This document shows, in pieces, positions 1-13,300 of a stretch of DNA of 64,000 nt. The stretch spans positions 806,001 to 870,000 of the forward strand of contig BLZA01000009.1 of assembly GCA_013423385.1 (NCBI GenBank), written 5' to 3'. A program made the translations under genes and the position numbers. Numbering within the stretch: the first letter of the stretch is position 1; every line of letters begins with the position of its first letter. Source of the stretch: Naganishia liquefaciens. Taxonomy: Eukaryota; Basidiomycota; Tremellomycetes; Filobasidiales; Filobasidiaceae. The notes under the pieces were generated by a model that was not told the origin of the DNA, did no database searches, and saw only the letters and a list, made by a program, of their open reading frames with translations.

Positions 1-1826
1 GAGTATCCGTATGACTAGACCCCAATTTCTCTGAATTGGTAATGGCTATCTGGAAGGGCTAAGGGCTGAAACGCGACTATCATCCCAGTCGTCTACTTTC
101 AGAGCGAATCAGAACCCCATGACGATGTTCATTCCCGCAGACGTCCGGCGGGTGTACCTATACTGCCCTTATGCAACATTCATTCAGACCCCCTACCATA
201 TCTGGTAGGCATCGCTCGAAATGTTGCCCCACTAGGTGCTTCACCTCCATTACTGCCGTTTAGTTATCAGGGTCCCCTTCAAGTTCCAATAGCTCCCAGT
301 CCAACTCTTCCATTTCAGTTCCAGAGCAGCTTCCAAAGCGCTCATTGAGCACCCACCCAGCTGTTCCGAGGGCTGTCCTAAACTGCCATACTGCGGTAGC
401 GTCTTGGCTCCTGAGGTATCAAGCGCTACCGACTTCGAGAACCTGAGGTCGCGATCGAGCCGGCCTCAAAAAGCCAAAGGACGCGCGCGACGGACGCTTT
501 ATCCTTTCCGGCGGTCCCCGCATCTTTCCATCATCGTTCAGTCTTGGGAAGCTGGAGCTGTCTTTCGGGACCTGTTCGTCATGATCGGGACGCGGCACAA
601 TTTTAGATTGCGATGCTTTCTCGACTTCTTCCCCGCGCTCGCTGTCCAGTCATTTCGCCTCTCAGTACCAGCTTCAGCAAGCCTGTCAGGCCGCTCTTCA
701 TATCAGTAGGTGAGCTAGTATATGCGATGTGTAAGCCATTCAAGATGCGCTCCAGTCAATCTTCCCGCATATTCGGGCCGACATGCGCCAGACAGACTAG
801 CTGGCAGACTTGGCTAGCTAGCACCTTGGGGCACATTGTGCAGGCCAAGGCCTGCAGGAAACCATATCACAACCGCAGGATCGAGAGCTGAAGGACGCCA
901 GCTGAATGACAAAGGGGAGAGCGATGGTTGGTGGAACTTCAGCATGATGCGCTCTGGTCTGCCTCACCGGCTGACCAGCTATCTGACTGACTATCTGGGT
1001 CCCACCATGACCCATACACCCATACATACGCAAATAGGACTGTAGAGCTGTTGCCAAGCATTTTCATTTTCTCCCGTTCATCAGCGCCATCGGTTGCGGC
1101 AAAATAGATTAGCTGCGGGACTTTCTAGCTGACTTCCTTTGCGGCAATAGTCTCAATTAGTCACCAACTATCCCAGGCGCTTCAGCAGGTATTTCAGATG
1201 GCCCCGTCAGGTATAGCAATAGCCTTGACAGCTGCCGTGGCGTCCTCAGTGCCTGACGCGTGCCCGACTAGGTACTTGCAGCATTCGTTCGTTCCCGAGC
1301 ATGTAGTACATCGGAACGCTGTCTATGGGAAAGGACCGAATAGCAACGACAATATCGATACTGCTCCCCAATCTTTTTTCGAATTCTGTCGAGAAGGGTT
1401 TCGGACAGCTACTTTACCAGAGGAATTCCCATCATCTCGCAAAGATGTATTCGGGAAGCCTCGGAATGACCAATTCTGTAGCTTGCATGCTGGTTTCAAG
1501 GAAGGCACGATCGGGAAATACAGGGAAATTAGACGATGTTTCTGTGGGAGCGCAGTAGGCAGGGACGATAGCGAGCTGGCATCCAGGGCTTGCGCCACGA
1601 GTGAGGGGGACCCCCGGGGAATCATACCTTATTGGCAAAAAGAATGGGGTACCACGGGGCCGCAGTTGCGACAGGTATATAGTCAACTCGTGAGTTCCGA
1701 CATTGACCTCGAAGTCGACCGACTCACTTCTCCTCATCGCCTTCAGGACGCTCCAGCTTCGCAAAGATCTGACGGTTCTAGCTGGATCCTTCAACTCATT
1801 CTTTGATAAATCAAGACAAACTCACC
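1..1826. other. Gene-poor left edge / promoter of the MFS permease
   Basis: No open frame here shows a recognisable domain or a convincing spliced model. The longest frame on the plus strand (about 1198-1806) has no low-complexity or motif signature of a real protein and is followed directly by the permease start. The stretch probably holds the 5' region of the permease gene and perhaps the end of a gene lying to the left of the window. Confidence 0.5.
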
Positions 1827-4166
1827 ATGACTACTCCAGCTCTTTATCGACAAGAGTCCGAAATCAGCAAGACGGACACGTCCATCTTCACCGAGAAAGG
1901 CGTTGTCGGACATCACGAGCTCGTTGATGTTCCCGACACCATTACCGAGGAGGACGAAGGCGGCAATGTTGGAAGTGCCGCATATGAAAAGTCTAAGCAC
2001 ATGGAGGAACTGGTGAGTGGATGAGCATTCTAATCGCGGACTTACTTGACTCATGCCAACGCCTTCCTCCTCTTCAGACTCCTGCGCAAGCGAAATCTAT
2101 TTTGCGCAAGATTGACTGGTTCATCTTGCCCATGTTCCTCGTCACTCAGACTCTGCAATACCTCGACAAGTACGACCACCAGCATGTTCAGGTCTGTGTT
2201 GCGGCTGACAGACCATTCCCACAGGACCGCTCTTAACTATGCGAAGGTCTTCGGAATGGAAAAAGCGATGGGTCTCAAGGGCAACCAGTTCTCGGTAGCA
2301 GTAGGTCTTGTTTCTGAGGCCCCGCTCATTGATACCGGTCTGAATATCTCGCGCGCTTCCAGGCAAGCATCTTCTATGTAGGATATCTCGTCGCACAAGC
2401 GCCGTGGGCCTACTTGATCGGTCGCTACCCTGCCGGACGTGTCTTGGGCGTGTCGACTTTCATTTGGGGTCTCGCGGTGGTCACTATGGTCTTCAACCGC
2501 AACTACGCAGGCGTACTGGTTTCAAGATTTGTTCTCGGCGTCTTTGAGGCATCCGTTACTCCTGGTTTGTCGTTGATGACTGGTTTCTGGTATACGCGAG
2601 CGGAGATGCCTCTACGAGTGGGTCCCGCGTTCCCGACTGTTACGCATCAGTGCTGATAGTCCCTATTCGACAGCAAACGATCTGGTACTCCAGTATTGGC
2701 TGGGGTGGAATGATTGGTGCTCTGATGGCTGCCGGGATCAGTAAAATGGCAGACGTGAGTGGTGCACTGCGTGATCAAGCCGCTCGTGATTCAAACTGGT
2801 CATTCTCCCAGCAACCCGTTCCTCGATGGAAGTTGATCTTCTACATCTTGGGTGAGCCTTTCTGCTTCAACTGTACTAAGTAGCGAAGGCTTATATGACG
2901 GACGTCCAGGTGCGCTCACCATCGCTTGGGGCTTCGTCCTCTGGTTCTTCCTGCAAGACGGTCCTTCAAACGCGAAATTCTTGAGAGAACACGAGCGATG
3001 GGCTGCTGTCAAGCGAGTAGCCGCCAACGGTACCGGTATCAAGACCACCAAATTCAATAAAAAGCAGGGTTTGGCCGCTCTTAAAGACCCCAAGGCATGG
3101 CTGCTGACTCTCGCCATGTTTGGGTCTTCTGGTGGGTTCTACGCTTCACGGCTTGTGACAAACTGATTGACTAACTCCCTGACGTCTTGCACACAGTCCC
3201 AAATGGCGTTCTTACCAATTTCTCTGGTCCCATTATCAAAGGCCTGGGATTCTCCACGTTCAATGCAGCGTTGCTCGACGTGAATACAATTCGAAGCCTC
3301 ACGAGGAGCTATTTGACTAAGCAAATTATCTTTCAGTGCGCCGGGCGATCCTTCCAAGTAATCGGTCTCCTCATTGCCGGTATTGTCGCCACCAAGTTCC
3401 AGAACTCGCGTATCCTTATGTGCACCGTTGGAAACGTCCTTTGTGTCTTGGGTTCGAGTAAGCATCGTGTTCAAGCCTTAGTGCAGAGCTTATAGCTCTA
3501 TTTAGGCCTGCTGGCATTCCTTCCCCATACCTCCCGATATGTGTGGCCAAGGTGCGATTTCCCAGACGCCTTGTTAGTGAGTTACTCATTTTTTCTTCCT
3601 TTTCACTTTCCCAGGCTTTTCGGATTCTGGCTCGTCAACACTCAGTCCATCGGTTTCACCCTCGGACTTGTCATGGTGTCGAGTAACGTTGGCTCTTACA
3701 GGTCCGTTCCCTTCCACCGGTCATTGTCCAATTGACTGACCGCCTGTACTTCTCTGCAGCAAACGAAGTGTTACGAGCTCCATGATCTTCGTCGCATACT
3801 GCGCGGGCAACGCCGCCGGTCCCGCATTTGTCTACGAATCGGAAGCTCCTAACTACACCTCAGCCGCCGCTGCTATGATGGGAGGATATACGGGAAAACT
3901 AATCTGCCATTGCCTACTCGGTTACTATGTAAGGTTCAACGAGAGTTGACAAACTAGGCGTCACTGACTTCGCCGCCTTACTAGATGTGGCGCTCCAACA
4001 AGAAGCGAGATGCCGAGTACGGTCCTGCTGATCCTGTCAAAGCAGCCGACAACGGAATGGCCGGTATGTTTGAGATATCCAAGTAACACTCATGATACTG
4101 ATGTTGACCACTCATCTTACAGGCCAAACCGAGGACGAAAATATCCACTTCCGATACTGCTACTAG
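1827..4166 (+). CDS. MFS permease, Dal5/allantoate (anion:cation symporter) family
   Basis: Plasma-membrane transporter of the major facilitator superfamily, of the fungal Dal5/Tna1-like group that carries organic anions such as allantoate, nicotinate, vitamins or sugar acids. The start at 1827 follows a CACC context. An acidic cytosolic head of about 70 aa precedes the family signature KIDWFILPMF and TLQYLDK. Further typical blocks are ALNYAKVFGM, GYLVAQAPWAYLIGR, SRFVLGVFEASVTPG, FWYTRAEMPLR, the central loop with FLREHERW, and late helices around FGFWLVNTQSIG and YCAGNAAGPAFVYESEAP. Roughly 12 membrane segments and 520 aa, split by about nine short introns, which is normal for the family. 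It converges on a galactonate-dehydratase-like gene, so a sugar-acid substrate is possible but not shown by sequence. Confidence 0.9.
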
Positions 4167-4737
4167 ACGGTCCAGGCACGAATATGGCTGAGTAACAGAC
4201 TAAGGAGGAACAGCTGGAGGAACCGGTCAGGAGCTAAAAAATTTGGATTTTGCGTTGTATTCTACATGTTCTTGTGTTATCGAGATCCCGAATTGTTGCT
4301 TCATCAAGTTCTGAGTGAACGACTTGCGTGGGCTTCTCATCTTGCGCTCTTTTCATTGCCACCTGTCCACTCCCTGCCGTTATCCACACGCTGTCAGTAG
4401 AACCAGTGGCAGGCAACGGATGTTGTGCGGCTCAAACCGCCGCACTGGCGGGGTTGAGAACGATAATCGGTGGAGACGTGGAGTCGATAGAGCAGGATTG
4501 AGCCCGACGCGCGGAGTAACAGCGTACTGCCGTCAATAAGGTTCCTCCATGAGCGCGTGATGGGTAAACGGGGTGATGGCAGCTCGTACATGTACACATG
4601 CGGCCATGCAATGGGATGAGCAGCAGACGTACACAGGGCTTATAATTGGCCCACGCGTTGCTTTCCAGAATGAATTATTTGATAGGCGTCAAACCGTCGA
4701 AGTTAAAATCGGCATTATCTGTTAGGGGCACATCCAT
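4167..4737. other. Convergent 3' intergenic region
   Basis: Between the stop of the MFS permease (+) and the stop of the dehydratase (-). Short frames only; nothing recognised. It should hold both 3' untranslated regions and polyadenylation signals. Confidence 0.6.
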
Positions 4738-6256
4738 CTACCACTCCCGTATACCCCCATCTGGCCCTCGCCATGTAGGATTTCGCCAACTGAAGTCTTT
4801 GTTCTCTTCTGCGTTCTTTCGGATGAGCTCTTCATCAAGCTCAATACCAAGTCCCGGGCCGGTCAAAATCTCCACCGCGCCATTCTTGACTTCAAAAACT
4901 TCCGGATTCTTCAGAAAGGTAAAGAGATCAAAGTCTCCAGCATTATAATGCATCTGTTATGGACACGTGAGTCAAGGTCGCTACAGCAGTTGAGACTGAA
5001 CTGACCTTCCAGCTCATCTCGCAGATCAGGAAATTCGGCGTCGAGTATGCAATTTGGAGTGAAGCCGCAAAGGCGATAGGCCCCAGCGGGCAGTGCGGTG
5101 CTACACCAATATCGTACGTTTCGGCCATGTTGGCGATTCTGCGCGTCTCGGATATGCCACCGGCATGCGAGATATCGGGCTGAATGATGTCAATGCATCC
5201 GGCTTCGAAATACGGCCGAACGTCTTGTCGCGTGAATAGTCTTTCCCCAAGCTAGCGCGAAGGTGGTAAGTCTCTTCTCGACACAGCTTGAAAGGCAGTA
5301 CTCACAGCTATAGGTATATTGGTTTTCCGGTACAGCTTTTCCATTTCGGGTACTTGGCCTGGTAACAGCGGCTCTTCGATAAAGAGCGGCTTATGAGGTT
5401 CCAGAGCGGCAGCTAGCTGCTTTGCCAAAGTCTTGTGTACCCGACCGTGGAAGTCGAGACCAACGTCGATCCCAACGGACTTGACGTCCTTGAGTCGCTC
5501 GACAGTAGCTTCCAGTGCGTGAGGTGAGTCCAACCAGCCGAGCTGAAACCGTCTATATGAGCAGTCTGCATTCTAGGTCAAGGCACACATCATGCTCACC
5601 GATTCAACTGCATTCATCTTGACCGCCGTGAACCCTTGCTCTTTCCGTGCCTTTGCCTGCTCGAGAACATCAGAAGGGCGATCACCGCCGATCCAACCGT
5701 AAACATTGGCTCGTTCCCGACTGCAGACCCGCGTTCAGCCAATCAAGCACGACGGGATAGATCAGGGTGCACTTACACTTTACCGCCCAATAATTCCCAT
5801 ACTGGAACACCCAGTGTCTTGCCTTTGATATCCCACAGCGCGATATCGAGACCAGACAATGCACTCATCAGCACCTCACCACCTCGATAGAAGCGATGTC
5901 GATAGGCCGATTGGTAGATGTCTTCGATGTTGGCCGCGTCCCAGCCGATGAATCGCTCTCGAAAATCTGCAAAGGCACCCTCTACGGCCTCCGAGTGTCC
6001 TTCCAGAGTGGCTTCACCCCAGCCAACAATGCCCTAAGTCCAAGAGTGAGCTTCAGCTCGGCCTGCATTTGTTCAGGAAGCCTACTTTGCTTGTTTCCAC
6101 TCGAACAAAGAGCCATCGTGGTCGTACCCGGAAAGTTTCAATCTTGGTGATACGATTGATATTCGAGCCCACCTGCAAGCCCTTCTCGTAAACTGTAGTG
6201 GTCGGCCCTTGGTGTGAGGACTTGGCAGTGGTATCGTGCGTAAGCAAGGTGGCCAT
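4738..6256 (-). CDS. Mandelate racemase/enolase-superfamily sugar-acid dehydratase (D-galactonate dehydratase-like)
   Basis: Predicted cytosolic acid-sugar dehydratase that removes water from an aldonate such as D-galactonate to give a 2-keto-3-deoxy acid, Mg2+ dependent. The N-terminal capping domain starts near ITKIETFRVRPRWLFVRVET and includes WGEATLEGH and LSGLDIALWDIKGK. The barrel carries the galactonate-dehydratase residues: Asp and His in LDFHGRV, Glu in FIEEPLLPGQ, the Glu of LGERL, Asp in QPDISHAGG, and the catalytic His in APHCPLGP. The C-terminus has GPGLGIELDEE, typical of the DgoD subgroup. About 400 aa in six or so exons; the start at 6256 gives the usual family length. The next gene on the left is a convergent organic-anion permease. 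The substrate is inferred from family motifs only, and other aldonates are possible. Confidence 0.85.
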
Positions 6257-7640
6257 TTCGAAAAGCTTTGTTACTTGAGGATGTTACTTTACAAACTTTG
6301 CGTGGAGGCGAGTGACTGCACTATTCAGATGCAGTCTCACTAAGTCGATCGTTAGCTCGTGTCGGCACGGTTTGAGCCTCTAACCTCGAGTGAGAGTTGT
6401 CGGCCCGCTTTTGAATGTCTGTCGAATTGGAGCGAGTTCGGCATGGTATCGGCTTGCTCTGAAGATGACTTGTGGATGTTGTCTCCGGACAGCCTTGCCG
6501 GCGGCTTTCGACGGCTAATAAGGATCTGGGAAAGACTTCCCGGGCCGAGAGAAGGTTAGAACGTAACGTAACCGAGGCACTTTTGAGTCCGCGGTTTATG
6601 ACAATCGGACCGGTCATGGTCAGCTTTCGGTTGCATCACCATCACATCTAGCGTCCCAGTCCTTTCTCTGGTTCTTAGGTCTCCTATCCGCATCCCCTTG
6701 CAATGGCTAGTCAGTCTCTCCTAACAAGCGCGAACGCAACTCAGCTTATTTGGCCGACAACGCCAATAATCCTGAGCACCGTCAGGCCGCTTCGGCAGCT
6801 TGATCATAATGAATCAGTCTTGTGGCATCCTAGCCTCACTCCAGTCGCCACGCATTCGCTCATTTCGAGACGACACTCCAGGCTGGCGACCTGCTCGAGT
6901 TCATCTAAGAGCCTCTGGTGCCTTCTTCTGCCAAAATTTGATGGCCAAATGGGGTCTTTCGAACAGGCTGAGAAAAGAAGATGACAAGCTAGCTTTTCAG
7001 GAATCCGTGAGCACGATGCAGGAAGAGAATTGGCCCGCAGTACTCTGGATCGCTGGTAGACTTCTGCAAGAAGATTCTATTCAAGTAAAAGAACGCGGCT
7101 GAAACTTCATAATACGAGAATGCATCGAGATGACAATGGCGATGCTGAAGCGGTTCGACAGCCGTACAAGAACCATTCACCCGATACCTCCTGGACTTCT
7201 ATGCACGGCACGAGAGGCTGTCTGCATTGAGTGTAATCAACAGGGTACCAACAGCGGATGGCTCAGAAGCGCAGTCTGACGATCCTGCTGTGGCAGAAAG
7301 CTATAGTCCCCCCTGCAAGCTCCTCTGAGCGCGAGCTCGATTCCGGTGCCAGATAACAAGCGGACCAGGACAGGATGTTCCAAGGCTGGCAAACATTGCA
7401 GTTCGCCCGTGCGCTGTAACCCGGAAGTGAATAGAAGACGATCTGCGTTATAGGTCCTCCAAGGCTGAGGTGAGGAAGGGATAGAATCACCTCTAGCCTC
7501 CGGCATCTTGCTGTTTCGAATAGCATGAGTACCGCATCTTGTCTCCTAATGTTATGTACAGCAACGGCAGCGTGGAAAAACAGCAGCGTGGTCTTCTCGA
7601 TAAAAGATCGAAACATAATACAGCAATGCTCAGTTCCGAC
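6257..7640. other. Upstream region of the dehydratase; contains one possible small gene
   Basis: Lies between the start of the dehydratase (-) and the stop of the HMG-box gene (-). It must hold the dehydratase promoter. Apart from the weak spliced candidate at 6703-7102 I see no supported gene. Confidence 0.5.
6703..7102 (+). CDS. Possible small spliced gene, unknown product
   Basis: Two open stretches join in frame if a 37-nt intron is removed (donor GTCAGG near 6781, acceptor ATCAG near 6817), giving about 120 aa. The second part looks protein-like, with mixed charge and aromatic residues (GWRPARVHLRASGAFFCQ, ENWPAVLWIAGRLLQED). I recognise no family. The intron is shorter than the usual 45-70 nt here and there is no homology support, so this could be a chance frame in the upstream region of the dehydratase. 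Confidence 0.25.
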
Positions 7641-10355
7641 TTATCTGCCGTCCATCTCCCTGTACCGCTCGGAAGGATCCGGCACAACGAGCGGATCCTG
7701 CCAGGCTATTCCATCCCAACGCTCCGAGGGAGCTGACATGGACAAGGGCGCGTACGGTGTATTACGAAATGTCGCGGTACGTGGAGTCATGAACCTATAC
7801 TCGTACGGTTGCGGCTGATCTGCAAAGTCGTTCGGAAAAGATTGCGGGTATAAAATGTACGCTGTCTCGCTCGGCCGACGTTCGCCTTTTCGATAGTCGC
7901 TCGCCTGACAAGATGTTTGCAGTGGGGTTGATGCGCGCAGACTATTTGGCGTAAAGACTCCATCTATTGGACTGAGCGGCTTGTGCAGGGTGAGCACGGA
8001 GTCTCTCCGCGGTTGATACCAGTAATCTTGTGCCTTGGTAGCTTTGATCGAGATCGGCATCGGAGGCGCGAAGCGCGAGAATCCCGACGATTTCGCTCGG
8101 GGAGTCCGCGATGAGTTGTATGCTTCGTCCTCGGGTGTCGATGGCGCGTCTTGATGAATGACTTGGCCCGGATCCACTTGCTTCTCACTGCTGACACAAG
8201 GCTCTCCAGCCCAATTCATGGCGATCTGAGTTCCGACTATACTGGAAAGTCGGGGTTGAGGTGCAAATTCTTGCGATAATTCGTCGCCTCCAGCTTGAGA
8301 CGGTCTATCAGCGTGGACTTTTACTAAGTCAGACAACTTACTTACCCGAAAGCTTGCTATATTTCTCCATATCTTGCTCGTTGATTTCGCTTGGTATCGC
8401 ACCCCTCATTGGCATGAACTGAGACTGGTTCATGGACGGCTTATTGCCAGGAGTGGCATTCTCATCCTCCAGAAGCGCCCACATTTCTGCAAGCTCTGCC
8501 TCAGACACTCCTACATGGTGATACTCTGCCGGTGCCATGACGGCTACAGCTGGCTGATGTTTGCTCGACAGATCCGGGTAGGGCTCAGGAAGGTGAGGCA
8601 TCGCTTGAGGATGATCCTCATAGTACGGCAGCCGCATGGCCTCGAAGGTATAAGGAATCACCTCGTCGTGATGCACGAGAAATCCTGGGTGTGAAGCAGG
8701 TACGATGTAGCCACCTGTATGTTGATGATAAAAGAGCGGTTGATGTTGGGGTTGATACTGATTCGGGCCGCCAGTGTATCCAGTTATCGAGGGCATTCTT
8801 TGCGGATAGGATGTCACTGCGATAAGATGACGAAATGAGTAAGCAAGTCTGGATAGTGGCGACTAGTCTGCCTACCTGTACTTGTGTCCAGACCACATGC
8901 GCGGTCATGAGGTTCCTGCTTCACAGAGACGCCCGGAGGGAAGGGTTGCCCGGCAGTCGGGATCTGATACTCGGATAACGGTGTCGGTGCGGGCGGAGTC
9001 AATTCCGACGTATCTTGTATTGACGGGTCATCGGGAAGCGGTATCGTCAATACGTGAGCAGGTTTGGGTAATTGGCGGCGTTGTCGCGATTTTTTGCTCT
9101 CGCCTGGAGACTTGATGGCATATGCTATCGCCTTGTCTTGAGCAGCTCTCATTTGCCGGGTAGCCTTGGCGAGCTTGCGTTGATCTTGAAAGACGGTGAT
9201 AAGCGTGGAAGGGCACAGGCCTGTTGTCGTGACTTACGAGCCTTCTCTGCAACAGCCTCCCTCTTGATTCGCTCCTTTTCAGCCTTGATCTGCTCCTGTT
9301 GTCTAAGCCTTTCCTCCTTTCTCATCGGTTGGTACTTGTAGTTCGGGTACTTTTGCTGGTGCTGCGGACGAGAGAGGTGAACTTCAGAGTCGAAGCCATG
9401 ACTTGCGACTCACCTCCAACTTCTTCGCTTCTGCCATCGCCTCGTACTTGGACTTGACCTCTTTGCTCTCCCTCTTCCACATCGTGCTGATGACCTTGCT
9501 GATGTCGGCTTGAAGCAGAGCACGTCGATACTTCCTTCCCGCCTCGTTTTTGGTCTGCTCCTTGTCAGTTCCTTCATTGCGACTGGAGGTATCGCTGTCC
9601 TTGATTAAATGAAAGGTATTCGGTTCTGGGCTGCCAGATGATTCCTTCAAAGCCGAAACCCGTGCATCGCTTACGTCGGGCACCCGGACCAGCGATTGCT
9701 CCTCCAAGACCGCAAGCAGACTCGGTATGGGGTCACCGGCGGCGATTGCCCGAAGGCGCTCAGACCGATAGAGGATCCAGGCATTGGGAGGTCGCGGGGG
9801 CTGTCCCGTCTTGGTGCGTGGCCACACGATTGGCTTGCGTTCCTCCGCTTCAGGCGCCGTGTTGATGGTCTCCAATCCTTCCTCTGGATCGGGACTCGAT
9901 GTGGTCGAGGAGGCATCACCTGCAAGCTCGACAACCGAGACTGAAGAATTGGCTTTGGACTGTCTCTGCAAAGCGTTTGAGCTAAACGGACTCTCCATCG
10001 TTCCTTGCGCTTCCCTTTCGAACAATAGAGGCTCCACAGAAGTCATCGATTGGTCGAAAGATGCGACCAATGGTGCACGAGATGAGTTTACGTCGGCAGG
10101 GTTGATGGTCATAGCGTACGCGAGACTTTGCGGCCGATACTCTTGCACCGGATAGGATTGCATGACCGGAGGTGGCGGAAAGAAGTAGCTGTCTGATGAG
10201 ACCATTCTCTGAATTACAGGTGTCTCTGCTGTCGATTTCGTCATTGAATGTCTCGACTGACAAGATGCGGATTGCAATCTGCTACCGTGGTCTCGAGGAG
10301 CGTAAGTGCACGGGCTTTCGATTCCACTTGTTTTGGCGAACGCAAGCGATGCCAT
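7641..10355 (-). CDS. HMG-box transcription factor (MATA_HMG/Ste11-like)
   Basis: Nuclear sequence-specific DNA-binding protein. The HMG box begins with RPPNAWILYRSERL (helix 1, about residue 185) and resumes about 80 residues later with ADISKVISTMWKRE, VKSKYEAMAEAKKLE and, across an intron (9362-9413), HQQKYPNYKYQPMRKEERL. The insertion between helix 1 and helix 2 is Ser/Glu-rich. The first 170 residues and the last 500 are disordered and rich in Pro, Gln, Ser and Tyr (HQPLFYHQHTGG, KQEPHD), as in activators. Five exons; introns with GTGAGT/GTAAGT donors separate the box, a basic KEKERIKREAVAEKAR segment, and two Pro/Ser exons. Related fungal factors control mating and sexual development (Ste11, Prf1, Mat2), but which one this is cannot be told here. 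The start at 10355 is the first ATG of the open frame. Confidence 0.85.
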
Positions 10356-13300
10356 TTCAAGTCAAAGAATAAGGCAGAAAGGGTTTGCTCCAGACAGATG
10401 TTTGCGTTCGTGATGTTCTCAGGACATTTCTCACGCGTTAAGTTATAACGAGCTCCATATCCTGGATGGGTCTTGCCAATAGGAGACTCGCTGTCGATTG
10501 TACCCCGAGCGCTCGTGCGACGCCGTTAGTAAACCCTGGAATGCGTGACATATGCGCAGGCTACGGACTAAGGCGAGTCTCGTAGGGAGACTACCGATAG
10601 TCCACACACTGCAGCAGAAGCCACTGCTGTACTTCAGAGAGTGTCTCTAGCATACCGCAAAGAGCATGGATCGGGAAGGCAAAGCAGTCCAGGGGATCTC
10701 CATAGGAGCGAATGAAGCGTATTGCATTTGCTGAATTCAAGGCTCAAGGTACAGCTGAGGTCCGGATGGATATATGTCTTGGATTACGGCCATCAATACC
10801 GACTCGGATCGACTCGGAAACGCCCCACGGCGGACCGCTCGATCCCTCTATCACGGCAGGTCTCTGGGGTGGGGGTAACAGTCAGGACGATGGCAGGATC
10901 AGCACTGTATCTCCAAGGCTTAAACAGCCAAGGTGAGAAGGACATACAGTTGTTTAGCTTTTAGGCAACTCCACATTCTCGATTGAATTCCTCTCATCCT
11001 CCGGCACATTCCGCTGCCTCGCGAATGACTTTCAGCTTGAATAACTGTCTGCCTGGCTCGCCGGGTGAGTCCGAGCGAGCTTCCGACGTGAGCCGGGCAA
11101 GAATATGAGCGAGATTCAGACTGATGGGCGGAGCCGTCTCGTCGGAACCGCTTCTCTCTGTTATTGGTATACACCGTTGTAGCATTATTTTCGACGAAGA
11201 ACGCTTCCTCGACAAAGTCCTTCGCACTATCGCTCACAGAAATTTTACAAACGGTGCAGGCGTCTGGCGACATGACAACTCACTAGAACCCACAGCAGGC
11301 GAGCTAGCTGACCTGTTTGCCAACTTCTCTTCCAATGGGCAAGCTCGTGGGGGTGCATTCAATTGGTGGGTGCGTCTCAGACGTCGCCACGCGCGAGCTC
11401 GGCCGACGAGCTCCTCTAGTTGTGCTCCTTGAACGTGACTACAGGAAGCTTTCAAGCCGGACATGAATTCACCTGATAGGTGGAGGTATAGGCGGCAGGC
11501 CAGAATAAAGGGGATAGTGAGCTTTGATTGTATGCCGGAATATGAATCTGCTCACGAGCGAGATCATCAGCATGTTTCTGGCTCGCTTGAGCAGCTGATC
11601 TGGCCAAGGCCTTATCTGGCCAGTTGCGAGCTTGAAACTTAAGCAGTCTTTCATTCATTCAAATACCGGCTGCCGTGGCGTATTGGCTGAAGAATCGCAC
11701 GAACTAGACTTCAATATGCCCTTGCTCTTTCGATCCGAGCCACGCGGACATGCGAGACACGCGGTCAAACTCACTAGCGTAACCGAGCGTTTGCACGACA
11801 GAAATTGCGGGGAACTGAGAAATGGGCTGGAAATGGGCTGGGCAGGCAGGCGGGTAGGCGGGTGCGACCGAGACGCGTCGCGCGGTCAAACTGAAACGTC
11901 AGATCACTGTAATGCAGGACGGTACTGCGGCACTTTGCCTGAACGAGAACCATCAAACTCAAGTCTATTGTTATTACGTAGATGCCGGTTATCTTTAAAC
12001 GTCTCCTCGTTCCAACAAGCCATTTTGGGACCCTTCGTGGCGAAGGCGAAAGCTGGAGGAAAGCAGCTGAGAGCGCAACTTCTCAAAATCTACTCAGCTC
12101 TTGACTCTGATGTCTTTGTTGTGAATGGAAGGGGACGCATACAGCTATACGCCGGAGCCGGTAGAGACAACGGCGTTTTTCGACACGGCTTTCCTTTTGG
12201 TTGGGATTGTGGAATGGTTCTGGAACGATTCGACACTGCTAGGTCATGCTGACATTGACGTCTGGCACCTCGGGGGATCTGCCCCTTACCATGTGTCAAA
12301 ATCCCAAACTCTGAGAGGTCACAGTAGACCTGACAAGCTATCCGTTGATGGGCCACTATTTCGCTTGAGGCGCGTTGAACGGCGTTGAGGAGCTCTCTAC
12401 AAAGGGACTTTCTTGTTGATTTTGATCCCATCCACGCTTAACGGCGTTCCCCCAAGTGGGAGACTTTCTAATAACCTGGCAGACCATAGTGTGCAAGCAA
12501 GTCCTTGAGCTTCAAGGTGAACCACGCCCAGAGCAGTCGTTAGTGCTCCTGAATGGAGAAAGCCAATGGTTTCGCGCTTCGAGAGAAGCAGGTTTACCGA
12601 ATTGACATACGTTCAATTAGCTTGTAGCGTAGCCGACTAGCGGAATGAGTGGCATGGCTTTAAGTGGCTCTTGGAACGGGATTGCGTTTCCTGCATTTCC
12701 TAGCCCCTATCTGCTGACTATCATACATCAACGATTTCATCGACCTGCGACAGTTGCTAGAGCGTTGCGGTGTAGTCTATCACGAAGCGGAGGCAACTAG
12801 GATAGTACAGTAAACAATACTGGCGTTCACTCGTTCGAGGGCAGACGGGAGCCAAGACTAACTCATGTCCACATATGATGTGTGGAAAGTGACGCCCACC
12901 CCGTCAGGGATCTTGTTGAATTCACTCTTGAGCTTCAGAAACTCGCAGTCGCGACCCGTGCTGCAAACCGCATCAGAGATTTCCTCTTGAGAACAGCTTC
13001 GCTTAAGCACAGCTTGAGGTTTCACGGTACTCCTTGGTCCTGGTGAACTTACGTAACCGTTCCTCAGCACATCTCTTGCACGCGAGTATCAAGCGATCAA
13101 TCGATGTGCCATCTTGACTCGTACCGGACGGTCAGACGCAGTCTAAGAGGTGTGGTGGAACCGTCGAAGACACATGACCAAGTCTGGCGACGTCCCAACA
13201 TTCGGTGATTGGACGTCAAACGATTGCAGAAACGCTAGTGCCCTTTGAGAATTGGTAACTTTCAAGCCATGTGAAATAATCCTCGCTGGAAAATTGGGTG

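Noticed and set aside
11632-12252. 206-codon plus-strand frame in the gene-poor region
   Set aside because: No motif, irregular composition, no linked exon and no sensible start context.
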